A stretch of DNA of 64,000 bases from an uncultured Roseicyclus sp. Its GTDB lineage: Bacteria > Pseudomonadota > Alphaproteobacteria > Rhodobacterales > Rhodobacteraceae. Within the stretch, counting starts at the first letter, position 1. Each line of letters begins with the position of its first letter. This document shows positions 54,725 through 62,722 of the stretch, piece after piece. The notes under the pieces are model-generated. The model saw nothing but the letters and a program-made list of their open reading frames with translations, had not been told where the DNA came from and made no database searches. The translations under genes were made by a program, and so were the position numbers. Where the stretch lies: positions 1,054,001 through 1,118,000 of the forward strand of contig CANLXA010000001.1 of assembly GCA_947494975.1 (NCBI GenBank), read 5' to 3'.

Positions 54725-55710
54725 TCCGCCCCGGTCCGCGCAACCTGATCACGGATGTCACCGGTTTGCGGGTGGGCCATGCCAGCGACGATGACGTCAA
54801 GACCGGCGCAACGGTTCTGGTGGGCGACGCACCCTTCACCGCCGCCGTACATGTGATGGGCGGCGCCCCCGGCACGCGGGAGACGGACTTGCTGGCCCCC
54901 GACAAGATCGTGCAGGACGTTGACGCGCTGGTCCTCTCCGGCGGCTCCGCGTTCGGCCTCGACGCGGCCTCCGGCGTGGCGGATGGGTTGCGCGCTCTGG
55001 GCCGCGGCTTCCAGGTCGGCGATCAGAACGTGCCGATCGTGCCCGCCGCCATCCTGTTCGATCTGATCAATGGCGGGGACAAGGCCTGGGTGGAGAACCC
55101 TTACAAACGGTTGGGCGCGGCGGCGCTGGCTAACGCCTCCGAGGATTTCGCGCTCGGAAGCCATGGCGCGGGCACCGGTGCCCTCATCGCGGACCTCAAA
55201 GGCGGGCTTGGATCGGCCTCCGCCCGCGTCGGACCGTTTACAATCGGAGCATTGGTGGCGGTGAACGCGTTGGGCCGCGTGACCGTGGGCGATGGCCCCC
55301 ATTTCTGGGCGGCCCCGTTCGAGATCGGGGATGAGTTCGGCGGCCATGGCCCGGCGCCCGCCTTCGATCCCACGGCCCCTCCGCCGGTCAAGGGCGGTGA
55401 CACGCGAAACACGACCATTGCCATCATCGCCACCGATGCGGCGCTCACCCAGGCGCAGGCGACCCGGATGGCGATTGCGGCCCATGACGGCATGGCGCGT
55501 GCGATCTATCCCAGCCACACGCCGATGGACGGGGACCTGGTGTTTGCCGCAGCCACCGGTGCCCAGCCGCTTGATGATCCGCAAACCGATCCGCTCCTCC
55601 TCGGGCACGTCGCGGCACTCTGCCTCTCCCGCGCCATTGCACGCGGCATCTACGAGGCGACGGCGGCGTCGAATGATCTCTCGCCAACCTACCGCGCCGC
55701 CTTCGGCTAG
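54721..55710 (+). CDS. P1/S58-family peptidase (DmpA/NylC-type)
   Basis: The 329-residue N-terminal-nucleophile hydrolase starts LITDVTGLRVGHASDDDVKTG, contains ETDLLAP, DALVLSGGSAFGLDAASG and the self-cleavage region GDTRNTTIAIIATDAALT. Predicted autoprocessing between N230 and T231 would make Thr231 the nucleophile, as known for NylC (6-aminohexanoate-oligomer hydrolase) rather than Ser as in DmpA. It would hydrolyse a D-amino acid amide or other amide. It ends the nine-gene transporter operon and probably acts on the imported substrate. Confidence 0.9.
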   Translation: MIRPGPRNLITDVTGLRVGHASDDDVKTGATVLVGDAPFTAAVHVMGGAPGTRETDLLAPDKIVQDVDALVLSGGSAFGLDAASGVADGLRALGRGFQVGDQNVPIVPAAILFDLINGGDKAWVENPYKRLGAAALANASEDFALGSHGAGTGALIADLKGGLGSASARVGPFTIGALVAVNALGRVTVGDGPHFWAAPFEIGDEFGGHGPAPAFDPTAPPPVKGGDTRNTTIAIIATDAALTQAQATRMAIAAHDGMARAIYPSHTPMDGDLVFAAATGAQPLDDPQTDPLLLGHVAALCLSRAIARGIYEATAASNDLSPTYRAAFG

Positions 55711-55775
55711 GCCGCGCTTTGCAGATCGGCCCCGGCGGCTTATCCTGCGCCGTATTGCAAAACGAGGAGATTTCC

Positions 55776-56333
55776 ATGCGTGCCACCCTGATTGCGGCCC
55801 TGTGTCTGGCCCCGCTTCCCGCCACAGCCGACGACATCACCGATGCGCTCAGCGCCGCCATCGATGCCTACGGCGAAGGCGAAATCGGCGATGCGCTGGA
55901 TGAAATCGCCTATGCGACGCAGCTTCTGAACGCGTTGCAGGCCGCGGGCCTTTCGGATTTCCTTCCCGAAGCCCTGCCGGGCTGGACCCGCGAAGTGAAC
56001 CCCGATGTCGTCTCGTCGCTTGGGTTCATGGGCGGCGGGGCCGCGGCGGAGGCTACCTATTCCGGGCCGACCGGGCGGTTCACAATCACCATGATGGCCG
56101 ACAATCCGATGGTCCTGTCGATGGCCGCCGTTCTGGGCAATTCCGCCCTCATGGCCTCCATGGGCCAGATCGAGCGCATCAATCGCGAAAACTTCCTGAA
56201 CGACAATGGCGATCTGTCCGGCCTGATCGGCGGGCGCATCCTGATCCAGGCGGAAGGCGGCGATAACCTCGACGATATGGTCGCCCATCTGGAACAGATC
56301 GACTTCAGGGCGTTGGAAGATTTCGGGCGGTAG
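55776..56333 (+). CDS. Exported hypothetical protein
   Basis: ATG 55776 has ACGAGGAGA upstream and gives 185 residues with a signal peptide (RATLIAALCLAPLPATA). The mature protein has helices EALPGWTREVNPDVVSS and repeated small hydrophobic stretches ending GDNLDDMVAHLEQIDFRALEDFGR. It has no cysteines in the mature part. Family unknown. It lies 65 bp after the peptidase gene and may have its own promoter. Confidence 0.72.
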   Translation: MRATLIAALCLAPLPATADDITDALSAAIDAYGEGEIGDALDEIAYATQLLNALQAAGLSDFLPEALPGWTREVNPDVVSSLGFMGGGAAAEATYSGPTGRFTITMMADNPMVLSMAAVLGNSALMASMGQIERINRENFLNDNGDLSGLIGGRILIQAEGGDNLDDMVAHLEQIDFRALEDFGR

Positions 56334-56339
56334 GGTCCG

Positions 56340-56816
56340 CTAATCGGGGACAAAGGTGCCGGTTCGGCTGACGCGCAGGTCGGCCTCGTCCCTTATCGGC
56401 GCTCCCGACAAGTCGATAGTGGTCGTCCTGTAGAACACACCGGTCTGGCTGAGCGTCGTGATGCCCACATTCACCTCGAACCAGTTCTGACGGTCCGATT
56501 GGTAGAATTGGCATTGCGCGGCGGTGCATGTGAACCCGTTCGCCTCGAAAAAGCCGATCACCTGTGCCGCCTCTTGCCCATGCAAGTGGGCGCGTACCAG
56601 CGCGCTCAGCGCATCATCGGAGCGTATCCGTCCGGTGGCACTTTGACGGCTGGCCTCCCTCGTAAAAGCCGCCCAGGTAGCGGTCGCAGGTGGGTCCGCA
56701 ACCGGGATTGCACAGGCGGACAAAAGGCAAAGACCCACCGTCATGATGGCGCGGCCTGACCAGAACAAACCCCCGCGCGGGATGACCGGCGCGGGGGGTT
56801 CGTAGATCATACGCAT
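56340..56816 (-). CDS. Putative lipoprotein downstream of atpF
   Basis: The longest form has 158 residues, with the lipobox LSAC in MTVGLCLLSACAIP. The first 16 codons lie within the atpF terminator hairpin, so the true start may be further in, at TTG 56768 or ATG 56744. The mature part contains TATWAAFTREASRQSATGR, a helix ALSALVRAHLHGQEAAQVIGFFEANGF, a cysteine pair (TCTAAQC) and a beta end ITTLSQTGVFYRTTTIDLSGAPI. Family unknown. Confidence 0.65.
   Translation of the reverse strand: MRMIYEPPAPVIPRGGLFWSGRAIMTVGLCLLSACAIPVADPPATATWAAFTREASRQSATGRIRSDDALSALVRAHLHGQEAAQVIGFFEANGFTCTAAQCQFYQSDRQNWFEVNVGITTLSQTGVFYRTTTIDLSGAPIRDEADLRVSRTGTFVPD
56765..56798 (-). terminator. Rho-independent terminator after atpF
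   Basis: On the minus strand CCCCCCGCGC pairs with GCGCGGGG around CGGTCATCCC, and TTTGTT follows. It begins about 30 bases after the atpF stop and would end the F0 operon. It overlaps the 5' end of the longest lipoprotein frame. Confidence 0.7.
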
Positions 56817-56827
56817 GGATACCCGGC

Positions 56828-57400
56828 TCAGTGCAGCTGACGCTCCACCTCGGCAATCGCGTCGTCGATCATCTTGTTCTGATCGGCGGCACTGGTGCTA
56901 CCGGCGATGACTTCCGCCGCGGCGGCAACGGCGACGGAGGCGGCGCGATCACGGACGGCGCGGCTGGCCTTGGCCTCGGCATTGGCGATCTGATCTTCCG
57001 CCGCGGCCAGACGGCGCGCGATGGAACGTTTGATCTCTTCCTTGGCCTCCGCCGCGGCATCCTCGGCGTTGGACCGGGCCTCGGCGACGATCCGCTGGCT
57101 CTGGTCTTCGACTTCCCGGGCCTTGCGCTCGTAGGAGGCGAGAAGCGTCTGCGCCTCTTCGCGCAGCGCGCGGGCTTCATCCAGCTCGGACTTGATGCCC
57201 TCGGCCCGCTGGTCGAGCATCCGGCCCAAGATGGCGGGAACACCGAAATAGAACAGGATCGACAGGAAGGCGAGGAAGCCGATCAGCACCACCCAATCGG
57301 TGTTGAACAGCGACACCAGGCCATAGCCGGGCTCATAGCCATCTTCGGCCGCAAAGGCGGGCGTGGCGATCAGGGCGGGAAGAACCATCAGATACCGCAT
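56828..57400 (-). CDS. atpF: ATP synthase F0 subunit b
   Basis: The 190-residue subunit starts MRYLMVLPALIATPAFAAEDGYEPGYG, has a membrane helix (WVVLIGFLAFLSILFYFGVPAILG, about 36-59) and a long coiled-coil stalk (RMLDQRAEGIKSELDEARALREEAQTLL...). Subunits b and b' form the peripheral stalk linking F0 with the F1 head. The N-terminal cleavable-looking stretch is usual in alphaproteobacterial b subunits. It starts 4 bases after the b' gene. Confidence 0.96.
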   Translation of the reverse strand: MRYLMVLPALIATPAFAAEDGYEPGYGLVSLFNTDWVVLIGFLAFLSILFYFGVPAILGRMLDQRAEGIKSELDEARALREEAQTLLASYERKAREVEDQSQRIVAEARSNAEDAAAEAKEEIKRSIARRLAAAEDQIANAEAKASRAVRDRAASVAVAAAAEVIAGSTSAADQNKMIDDAIAEVERQLH

Positions 57401-57404
57401 GTGC

Positions 57405-57983
57405 TTACCCCCGAACCCGTGCTGTGACCGCGGCGGACACCGCTTCGGCATCCACATCCTGTCCAGGCGCCAGGGCCCGGACGATTTCTGCGGCGACGTC
57501 GCGGGCGACCTCTTCCGCGGTGGCAAGCGCCCCGGCCTCGATCTCGGCGATGCGCGCCTCCCCTTCGGAGGCGCGGGCGGCGATCTGGGCGTCGGCCTTG
57601 TCAATCTCGACCTGCAACTGCGCCTGGATCTCATCCCGGGTCTCTTGCGCGATCTTCTGCGCTTCGGCCCGCGCGTTGGCGAGTGCGGTGTTGTAACTTT
57701 CCTCGGCCTCGGCGGCCTGGCGCTTGAGGTCCTCAGCCGCCGCAAGGTCGTTCGTCAACGTGCCCTGGCGCTCGGCAATCACCGCCGAAATTCGCGGCAG
57801 GGCGATCTTCGACAGCACGAAGAAAATCGCCAGAAGCGTCAGGACCAGCCAGAAGATCTGGTTCGGAAAGGTCGAGAAATCGAGTTGCGGCATCCCCGGC
57901 GCACCATCGCCGTGCGCTGCGACAGCTTGCGCGGCGTCGGCTGCCCCGTGGGCTGCGTCTGTGGTTTCGGCTTCATCAGCCAT
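57405..57983 (-). CDS. atpF': ATP synthase F0 subunit b'
   Basis: The 192-residue subunit has a soluble alanine-rich N-terminus, a membrane helix ([27 protein letters not shown], about 39-65) and a long coiled coil. A second b-type subunit is found in photosynthetic bacteria and alphaproteobacteria. The ribosome binding site GGAGGAACACC is strong. Sometimes named atpG or atpX. Confidence 0.95.
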   Translation of the reverse strand: MADEAETTDAAHGAADAAQAVAAHGDGAPGMPQLDFSTFPNQIFWLVLTLLAIFFVLSKIALPRISAVIAERQGTLTNDLAAAEDLKRQAAEAEESYNTALANARAEAQKIAQETRDEIQAQLQVEIDKADAQIAARASEGEARIAEIEAGALATAEEVARDVAAEIVRALAPGQDVDAEAVSAAVTARVRG

Positions 57984-58075
57984 GGTGTTCCTCCGGGCCG
58001 GGGTCGATTTGGTTTACGGTGACGCGCCCCTCATGGAAAGGCGCGCCCGACGTAAGGATCTTGAATGCTGTTGTC

Positions 58076-58312
58076 TTAGACAGCGAACATCAGCAGCAGG
58101 GCGACGAGGAAGGCGAAGATGCCCAGTGCCTCGGCGAACGCGATGCCGATGAAAAGCGTTGCGGTCTGACCAGCAGCCGCGGAGGGGTTGCGCAGGGCGC
58201 CGGCAAGGAAGTTGCCCGCCACATGGCCCACCCCGATAGCGGCGGCGCCGGAACCGATGGCGGCCAGGCCGGCACCGATGAATTGACCCATTTGTGCGAT
58301 ATCGCCTTCCAT
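58076..58312 (-). CDS. atpE: ATP synthase F0 subunit c
   Basis: The 78-residue proteolipid has two helices with the glycine-rich [30 protein letters not shown] and the proton-binding glutamate E61 in [10 protein letters not shown]. The loop RNPS is the standard contact with the rotor. Rings of this subunit rotate with proton flow; the residues around E61 do not show a sodium-type pattern. Confidence 0.97.
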   Translation of the reverse strand: MEGDIAQMGQFIGAGLAAIGSGAAAIGVGHVAGNFLAGALRNPSAAAGQTATLFIGIAFAEALGIFAFLVALLLMFAV

Positions 58313-58367
58313 GATGTATCTCCTTACGTTGGAAGTTTTCTCAAGCCGGGCGCATGCCCGGAAAGAA

Positions 58368-59216
58368 TTAGTGATGCGGGTGAAGTGCGTCTTTCAGGTA
58401 GACGCATGTCAGAATGGTGAACACGTAGGCCTGGATGGCCGAGACGAGGACTTCGAGGCCGTAGATCGCGACCACGCCGATGATTGGCGCAATGCCCGCG
58501 AGGCCCAGAGCGCCCGCAAACCCCGCGAACACTTTCAGAACCGCGTGGCCCGCCATGACGTTACCGGCCAGACGAATGGAGTGGCTGACGGGGCGCACGA
58601 AGTAGGAAATCAACTCGATCACGGCGAGGATCGGGCGCAGCGCCAGCGGCGCCGAGGACACCCAGAACAGGCTCAGGAACCCGGCCCCGTTTTTCACGAA
58701 GCCCAGGATCGTGACGGTCAGGAACACCGCCGCCGCCAGGATCGCGGTGACCGCGATGTGCGACGTCGTCGTGAAGCTGCCGGGGATCAGGCCCAGGAAG
58801 TTGGCGCACAGGATGTAGAGGAAGAGCGTGAAGATATAGGGAAAGTAGGGCAGCGCATCCTTGCCTGCCACGTCTTCCACCATGTTGCGCACGAAGCCAT
58901 AGGCCAACTCTGCCATCGACTGGCTGCGCGAGGGGATCACGGCGCGGCCCCGTGTACCGATCACCATCAGCAGCACAACGGCCAGAACCGCCAGCGCCAT
59001 CCAGAGCGTCGCGTTGGTGATGGTGAACATGCCGACTGGGCCATCGCCGAAAAGCGGGGCCACGATGAACTGATCCATCGGGTGGATCGACAGCCCACCC
59101 TCGTAATCGTCCATCAGCGCGGCGATGAAGGCCAGGACGGCCAGACCGATCAGAACGAAGAAGATCATCTTGCCCGCGCCGCTTTTGGCAAGGCTGTTGG
59201 TGCTTTCAGTCGCCAT
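58368..59216 (-). CDS. atpB: ATP synthase F0 subunit a
   Basis: From ATG 59216 the 282-residue protein has five or six membrane helices and the essential arginine in [15 protein letters not shown] (about 214-218). [16 protein letters not shown] and [13 protein letters not shown] are the AtpB signatures. It forms the proton half-channels next to the c ring. A start 33 bases further upstream lies within atpI; ATG 59216 overlaps atpI by 11 bp. Confidence 0.96.
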   Translation of the reverse strand: MATESTNSLAKSGAGKMIFFVLIGLAVLAFIAALMDDYEGGLSIHPMDQFIVAPLFGDGPVGMFTITNATLWMALAVLAVVLLMVIGTRGRAVIPSRSQSMAELAYGFVRNMVEDVAGKDALPYFPYIFTLFLYILCANFLGLIPGSFTTTSHIAVTAILAAAVFLTVTILGFVKNGAGFLSLFWVSSAPLALRPILAVIELISYFVRPVSHSIRLAGNVMAGHAVLKVFAGFAGALGLAGIAPIIGVVAIYGLEVLVSAIQAYVFTILTCVYLKDALHPHH

Positions 59217-59538
59217 CCTGCATCTCCGTCCTTGCGCGGTCTTCCGCATCCTTTTGGATCTCAGCCGCCGAGCGGATCATGGTCCTGACCCCGGCGATGA
59301 AGCCCAGAATTACAAACACGACCATCAGCCACGGTGTGGTGCCCAACGCCCAGTCGAGCCCGAAGCCTATGCCGAAGCCGATGGCGAGACCCGCAACCAA
59401 CTCGATCACCATCCGCCAGGCCAGCTGTGCCTGGGAATAATGCTCCTCCATGTGGTCGCGCTCCGGATCGGCTTTGGACCTTGCCGCCGCGATCCGCGCT
59501 TCCAGCGCACGCAGGCGATCCTCGTCACTCTCGGCCAT
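59206..59538 (-). CDS. atpI: ATP synthase assembly protein AtpI
   Basis: From ATG 59538 the 110-residue protein has a charged N-terminus ([20 protein letters not shown]), two membrane helices (about 46-65 and 70-88) with [21 protein letters not shown], and a helical tail. AtpI helps c-ring assembly and magnesium supply. It is the first gene of the F0 operon; the promoter should lie in 59539-59734, shared with the divergent ArsR gene. Confidence 0.92.
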   Translation of the reverse strand: MAESDEDRLRALEARIAAARSKADPERDHMEEHYSQAQLAWRMVIELVAGLAIGFGIGFGLDWALGTTPWLMVVFVILGFIAGVRTMIRSAAEIQKDAEDRARTEMQDGD

Positions 59539-59626
59539 GGCCCGGACACCCCCATTGGAAGTTGCGCGGAAGCTAGGCGCGCGACACGTCAGAGTCAACG
59601 CGGAGCAAGGCAGTTTAACATACTGA

Positions 59627-59640
59627 AAATATGCGTATTT
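59627..59640. promoter_or_regulatory. Short palindrome in the atpI/ArsR divergent region
   Basis: AAATA-TGCG-TATTT is a perfect 5-bp inverted repeat, the most AT-rich point of the divergent promoter region. It could be an operator or core promoter element for either gene. Confidence 0.35.
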
Positions 59641-59734
59641 CTGTGGGCGCGACATTCACGCAAGCGCGCAAGGCGGCCGATGTCATATTCAACCATCTGG
59701 TTGACGATTGCGCGCGGTCGGGCCTAATCGCCCC

Positions 59735-60067
59735 ATGGCCCCCACGCTCGACACCGTCTTCGCGGCCCTTGCCGACCCCACGCGCCGCGCGATCCTGTCG
59801 ATGCTGCTGGAGGATGACATGGCCGTCACCGACGTGGCCGAACCATTCGAGATGTCGCTGGCCGCGATTTCCAAGCACCTCGGCGTGCTGACCGCCGCAG
59901 GGCTGATTACCCAGGAAAAACGCGGGCGGGTGAAGTGGTGCAAGCTGGAGCCCGACGCGATGAAGGGGGCATCGGTCTGGATGCAGGGCTTCGGGCAGTT
60001 CGAGCCCGTGAACCTCGACGCGTTCGAAGCCTTTCTGGAGCGCGAATTCTCGGATCCCGAGCCCTGA
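59735..60067 (+). CDS. ArsR/SmtB-family transcriptional regulator
   Basis: From ATG 59735 the 110-residue protein shows the ArsR winged helix: LDTVFAALADPTRRAILSMLLEDDMAVTDVAEPFEMSLAAISKHLGVLTAAGLITQEKRGRVKWCKL. No metal-binding cysteine motif of the ELCVCDL type is present, so it belongs to the non-metal group often paired with SRPBCC-domain genes, which are absent here. TTG 59708 is an alternative start. Confidence 0.9.
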   Translation: MAPTLDTVFAALADPTRRAILSMLLEDDMAVTDVAEPFEMSLAAISKHLGVLTAAGLITQEKRGRVKWCKLEPDAMKGASVWMQGFGQFEPVNLDAFEAFLEREFSDPEP

Positions 60068-60141
60068 ACAGGCGGCGGGTTTTCCCCACCAGCCTCTCCG
60101 GCGCGCATGTGATAATGTGTGCCGACACGAAAGGAAATCCC

Positions 60142-60777
60142 ATGCGCCGTGCCCTCCCTTTGTTGCTGAGCCTTGCCGCCGGCCCCGCCCTGGCCCAGGC
60201 CACCTGCGAGACGCCGACGGGCCCGATCGAAACCTGCCTTGTCGGAGCCTGGGTCGGATCCTCAACCATTCCACAGGCCCTCGAGCAGGCGATGCGCTCC
60301 ATGCCCGACAACGTTGCCGCCAGTTTCAGCGCGTTCGGTCGGCCCGTCGGCATGATCATCTATGATGACGGGTTTTTCGAGACCTTCCCCATCACTGCGG
60401 ATGGGTTCGCCACCTTTGTCGACAGCGACGACACCGTGACATCGTTCGAAATGGTCGCCCAGACGATCACGACGGCCGGCTATATCTCTGCCATCGGCGG
60501 TACGCTCGATCTCTGCTACCTACCCGGCGCGCTCGGCGGCATAAACGGCGAGATGACGGTGACAACGGATGGCAATTCCACCACTGTCCCGCTCATGGCG
60601 GTGCCCGAAAACACGTTCAACCCCGTCATCACCTACAGCTGCTCGGGCGATAATATGCAGCAGAACGTCGCGCTGCCCGCCCCCATCGGCACGATCACCT
60701 ACAACCTGACACGCGTGCCGAATGACGCGTTCCCCTTCGCCATGCGCGGCGAAGCGGGTGATGACGTCACTGAATAG
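60142..60777 (+). CDS. Exported hypothetical protein
   Basis: ATG 60142 has AAAGGAAA upstream; the 211-residue product has a signal peptide (RRALPLLLSLAAGPALAQ). The mature part is beta-rich with four cysteines (ATCETP, ETCLVGAW, LDLCYLPG, YSCSGDN), so two disulfides are likely. GAWVGSSTIPQALEQAMRSMPD looks like a lipocalin-style opening, but the family is not recognised. It follows the ArsR gene by 74 bp. Confidence 0.75.
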   Translation: MRRALPLLLSLAAGPALAQATCETPTGPIETCLVGAWVGSSTIPQALEQAMRSMPDNVAASFSAFGRPVGMIIYDDGFFETFPITADGFATFVDSDDTVTSFEMVAQTITTAGYISAIGGTLDLCYLPGALGGINGEMTVTTDGNSTTVPLMAVPENTFNPVITYSCSGDNMQQNVALPAPIGTITYNLTRVPNDAFPFAMRGEAGDDVTE

Positions 60778-60787
60778 GCCATCCACC

Positions 60788-60821
60788 AAAAAAAAACGGG
60801 CCGGCTCGAAAGCCAGCCCGT
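60788..60821 (-). terminator. Strong rho-independent terminator behind the tiny peptide genes
   Basis: On the minus strand ACGGGC and GCCCGT with inner GGCT/AGCC form a hairpin with a TTCG-type loop and one mismatch, followed by nine T residues. It lies 36 bases after the last tiny reading frame. It also sits just after the plus-strand exported-protein gene. Confidence 0.88.
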
Positions 60822-60856
60822 CCTAAACTGTGCTGAAAGCGCTTGGTGCTTCCGGT

Positions 60857-60931
60857 CTACATGATGCCCGCAAGCCGCAGGATCACCACGACAACCACGA
60901 TCAGTCCGATCAGATAAAGAATATTGCGCAT
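60857..60931 (-). CDS. Tiny hydrophobic membrane peptide 1 (24 residues)
   Basis: The frame ATG 60931 to TAG 60857 encodes 24 residues beginning MRNILYLIGL and continuing with five valines, then ILRLAGIM. One membrane helix fills nearly the whole chain, with Arg at position 2. A strong ribosome binding site (AGGGAGGA) lies 4-5 bases upstream. It resembles peptide 2 in the MR-x-IL-x-x-IGL-x-VVV pattern and is followed by a strong terminator. Its size matches type I toxins and small membrane modulators, but function is unknown. Confidence 0.7.
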   Translation of the reverse strand: MRNILYLIGLIVVVVVILRLAGIM

Positions 60932-60942
60932 CGGGTCCTCCC

Positions 60943-61008
60943 TCAGAGCAAGTTTATGACGGCGATGATGACAACGACAAGGCCAATGATGGTGAGGATG
61001 GCGCGCAT
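60943..61008 (-). CDS. Tiny hydrophobic membrane peptide 2 (21 residues)
   Basis: The frame ATG 61008 to TGA 60943 encodes 21 residues beginning MRAILTIIGL and ending VINLL, a single membrane helix. AAAAGGAT provides a ribosome binding site. It precedes peptide 1 by 11 bp, and the two share the same layout, suggesting a tandem duplication. It lies 77 bp after the ClbS/DfsB-like gene on the same strand. Confidence 0.7.
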   Translation of the reverse strand: MRAILTIIGLVVVIIAVINLL

Positions 61009-61085
61009 GGGTCTGATCCTTTTGTTATTACCGGTAGACAATGCGCCGATTGCCCATTCGGTTCCCAAAAAGTTTCAGTGTCTTT

Positions 61086-61577
61086 TCAGATCGCGCCCGA
61101 TTGCTTGAGGACCGCGCGCGCATATTTCGCCGCGGACCGGAAGTGGCTCGGTCCCGCGGCCTCGGCATAACGGCCGGTGGTCCATCCCGTTCCGCCCGCC
61201 ATCGGGCCGCCATAAAGTGCGTCGTCGTCGGCCTCGGCGATCCAGGCGCGCAAGCGGTCGTGCTGCACGCCAAGCCAGGACCGCGCCTCGCTCCACGACA
61301 TATGCGCATATTGCGTGCGCAACCCGGCATTGTAGGGCTTCAACTGGTTCCATTTCACACCGTGATCGGGCATCTGCGCGGCCTCCCCCTCCTTCAGCCA
61401 TTGAAAGAACAGGCCGATCCAGTGGGCGCGGTGGGTGACGATATCTCTCAGGCTCGGATCCTCGCCCTGGGGCGCCATCGCGGTATCCTCTGACGCGCGA
61501 TCCAGTAGGGTGCTGAGCTTCGTCCATTCCTTGTCGATGACGGCAAGCAGATCCTCTCGGGAGGTGGCGGCAGGCAT
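61086..61577 (-). CDS. ClbS/DfsB-family four-helix protein
   Basis: The 163-residue protein starts TSREDLLAVIDKEWTKLSTLL and has the family's central DIVTHRAHWIGLFFQWLKEG, HGVKWNQLKPYN and the C-terminal DDALYGGPMAGGTGWTTGRYAEAAGPSHFRSAAKYARAVLK. ClbS protects colibactin producers by opening its cyclopropane. Other DfsB members are uncharacterised DinB-like four-helix proteins, so a detoxification role is only suggested. The ribosome binding site is AAAGGAG. Confidence 0.85.
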   Translation of the reverse strand: MPAATSREDLLAVIDKEWTKLSTLLDRASEDTAMAPQGEDPSLRDIVTHRAHWIGLFFQWLKEGEAAQMPDHGVKWNQLKPYNAGLRTQYAHMSWSEARSWLGVQHDRLRAWIAEADDDALYGGPMAGGTGWTTGRYAEAAGPSHFRSAAKYARAVLKQSGAI

Positions 61578-61635
61578 GGGCGGCTCCTTTCCGGGTCACT
61601 CTACCGGGCCATCCGCTCCACGCCCTTGATCCGCA

Positions 61636-62511
61636 TCAATTCTTGAGCAGCATCAGGAGCGCCACAATCGTCAGCACCACGCCCGCCATCACCAGCGCCG
61701 CCGGAACAGGCTGCCCCAGCGCGATTTCCCACAGAATGACCCAGCTTGGGGTCAGGTAGGTGTAGGCCATGACCTTGGACGACGGCAGGCGCAGCGAGGC
61801 GAACTGGATCAGGAACACCGTGAGGGCAGAGGCGAAGATGGCGACATAGGCAATCGCGATCCAGACCATGGGCCGCAAACCGCCCCAATCGGTCGCCATC
61901 ATGTCGCCGATCCCCCAGATCGCGATCACGCCCGCGCAGGCCACAAGCGTGAGGAAGGAAAAGACCAGCACCGGCTCCCCACGGTTCAGCTTGCGCACCA
62001 TCGGCGTGTAGAGCGCATGGGCGATGCAACCGACGAAATAGATCGCCTCACCCCGCCCGACCTCGAAGGCCAGAAGCGCCGAGAGGTCGGCCCGGAAGAT
62101 CACCCAGGCCGCCCCCGCCGCTCCGATCAGGAGCGCCGCGGCGATCCGGCGGTCCACCACCTGCCGCAGCAGCATCCAGCCAAACAGCGCCGACATCAGC
62201 GGGGTGAGGGTGAAGACCGCGGCCGCCGATACCGGCGGGGCCGTTTTCAGCCCCTCGAACATCAGAACGAAGTAGATCGCGAAAAGCCCGCCCAATATGA
62301 GGTATCGCCAAGGCGCCACCAAGGCCGTGCGCGCGACGCCACCACGCGCCCAGACGACCGCCCCCATGATGACCGCCGCAATCGCAAACCGAACGGCGTT
62401 CAGCGCCGTCGGCGCAATCTCGGCCGCAACCTGCCCGCCAAGCGAAAATGAGCCCGCCACAAGGCCGGAAAAGGCGAGCATGGCCAGATGCCCCCCGCGT
62501 GGCGTGCCCAT
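61636..62511 (-). CDS. DMT-superfamily EamA-type transporter
   Basis: From ATG 62511 (GAGGCAGG upstream) the 291-residue protein has ten predicted helices in two EamA repeats. The first repeat contains LNAVRFAIAAVIMGAVVW and LMFEGLKTAPPVSAAAVFTLTPLMSALFGWMLL. The second has AYVAIFASALTVFLIQFASLRLPSSKVMAYTYLTPSWVILWEIALGQ. Such proteins export metabolites or amino acids; substrate unknown. The ATG at 62541 is an alternative start. Confidence 0.9.
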   Translation of the reverse strand: MGTPRGGHLAMLAFSGLVAGSFSLGGQVAAEIAPTALNAVRFAIAAVIMGAVVWARGGVARTALVAPWRYLILGGLFAIYFVLMFEGLKTAPPVSAAAVFTLTPLMSALFGWMLLRQVVDRRIAAALLIGAAGAAWVIFRADLSALLAFEVGRGEAIYFVGCIAHALYTPMVRKLNRGEPVLVFSFLTLVACAGVIAIWGIGDMMATDWGGLRPMVWIAIAYVAIFASALTVFLIQFASLRLPSSKVMAYTYLTPSWVILWEIALGQPVPAALVMAGVVLTIVALLMLLKN

Positions 62512-62540
62512 GGCCTGCCTCACGGCGCGGCCCCCCTGCA

Positions 62541-62603
62541 TCCACTGGTTCGAAATACCCCTCGGGGGGGCTGCCGCAGGCAGCGGGGGGCAGACAGCCC
62601 CCC
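62541..62603 (+). repeat. GC-rich intergenic repeat, copy 5
   Basis: TCCACTGGTTCGAAATACCC leads into CTCGGGGGGG, CTGCC-GCA-GGCAG and a GGGGGGC/GCCCCCC hairpin (62585-62603). It sits between two minus-strand genes, so here it is not in sense orientation behind a gene. Confidence 0.6.
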
Positions 62604-62722
62604 TGACACGCCCGCCCCATCACGCCACCGCAGGTGCGGGCCCCTGGCCACAGGCCAGCGGCCGCGCCTGCCCGGTCGCCCACGACGCCCACGGCGCGGA
62701 GGGGGCGACACCCGCGCGCGGG

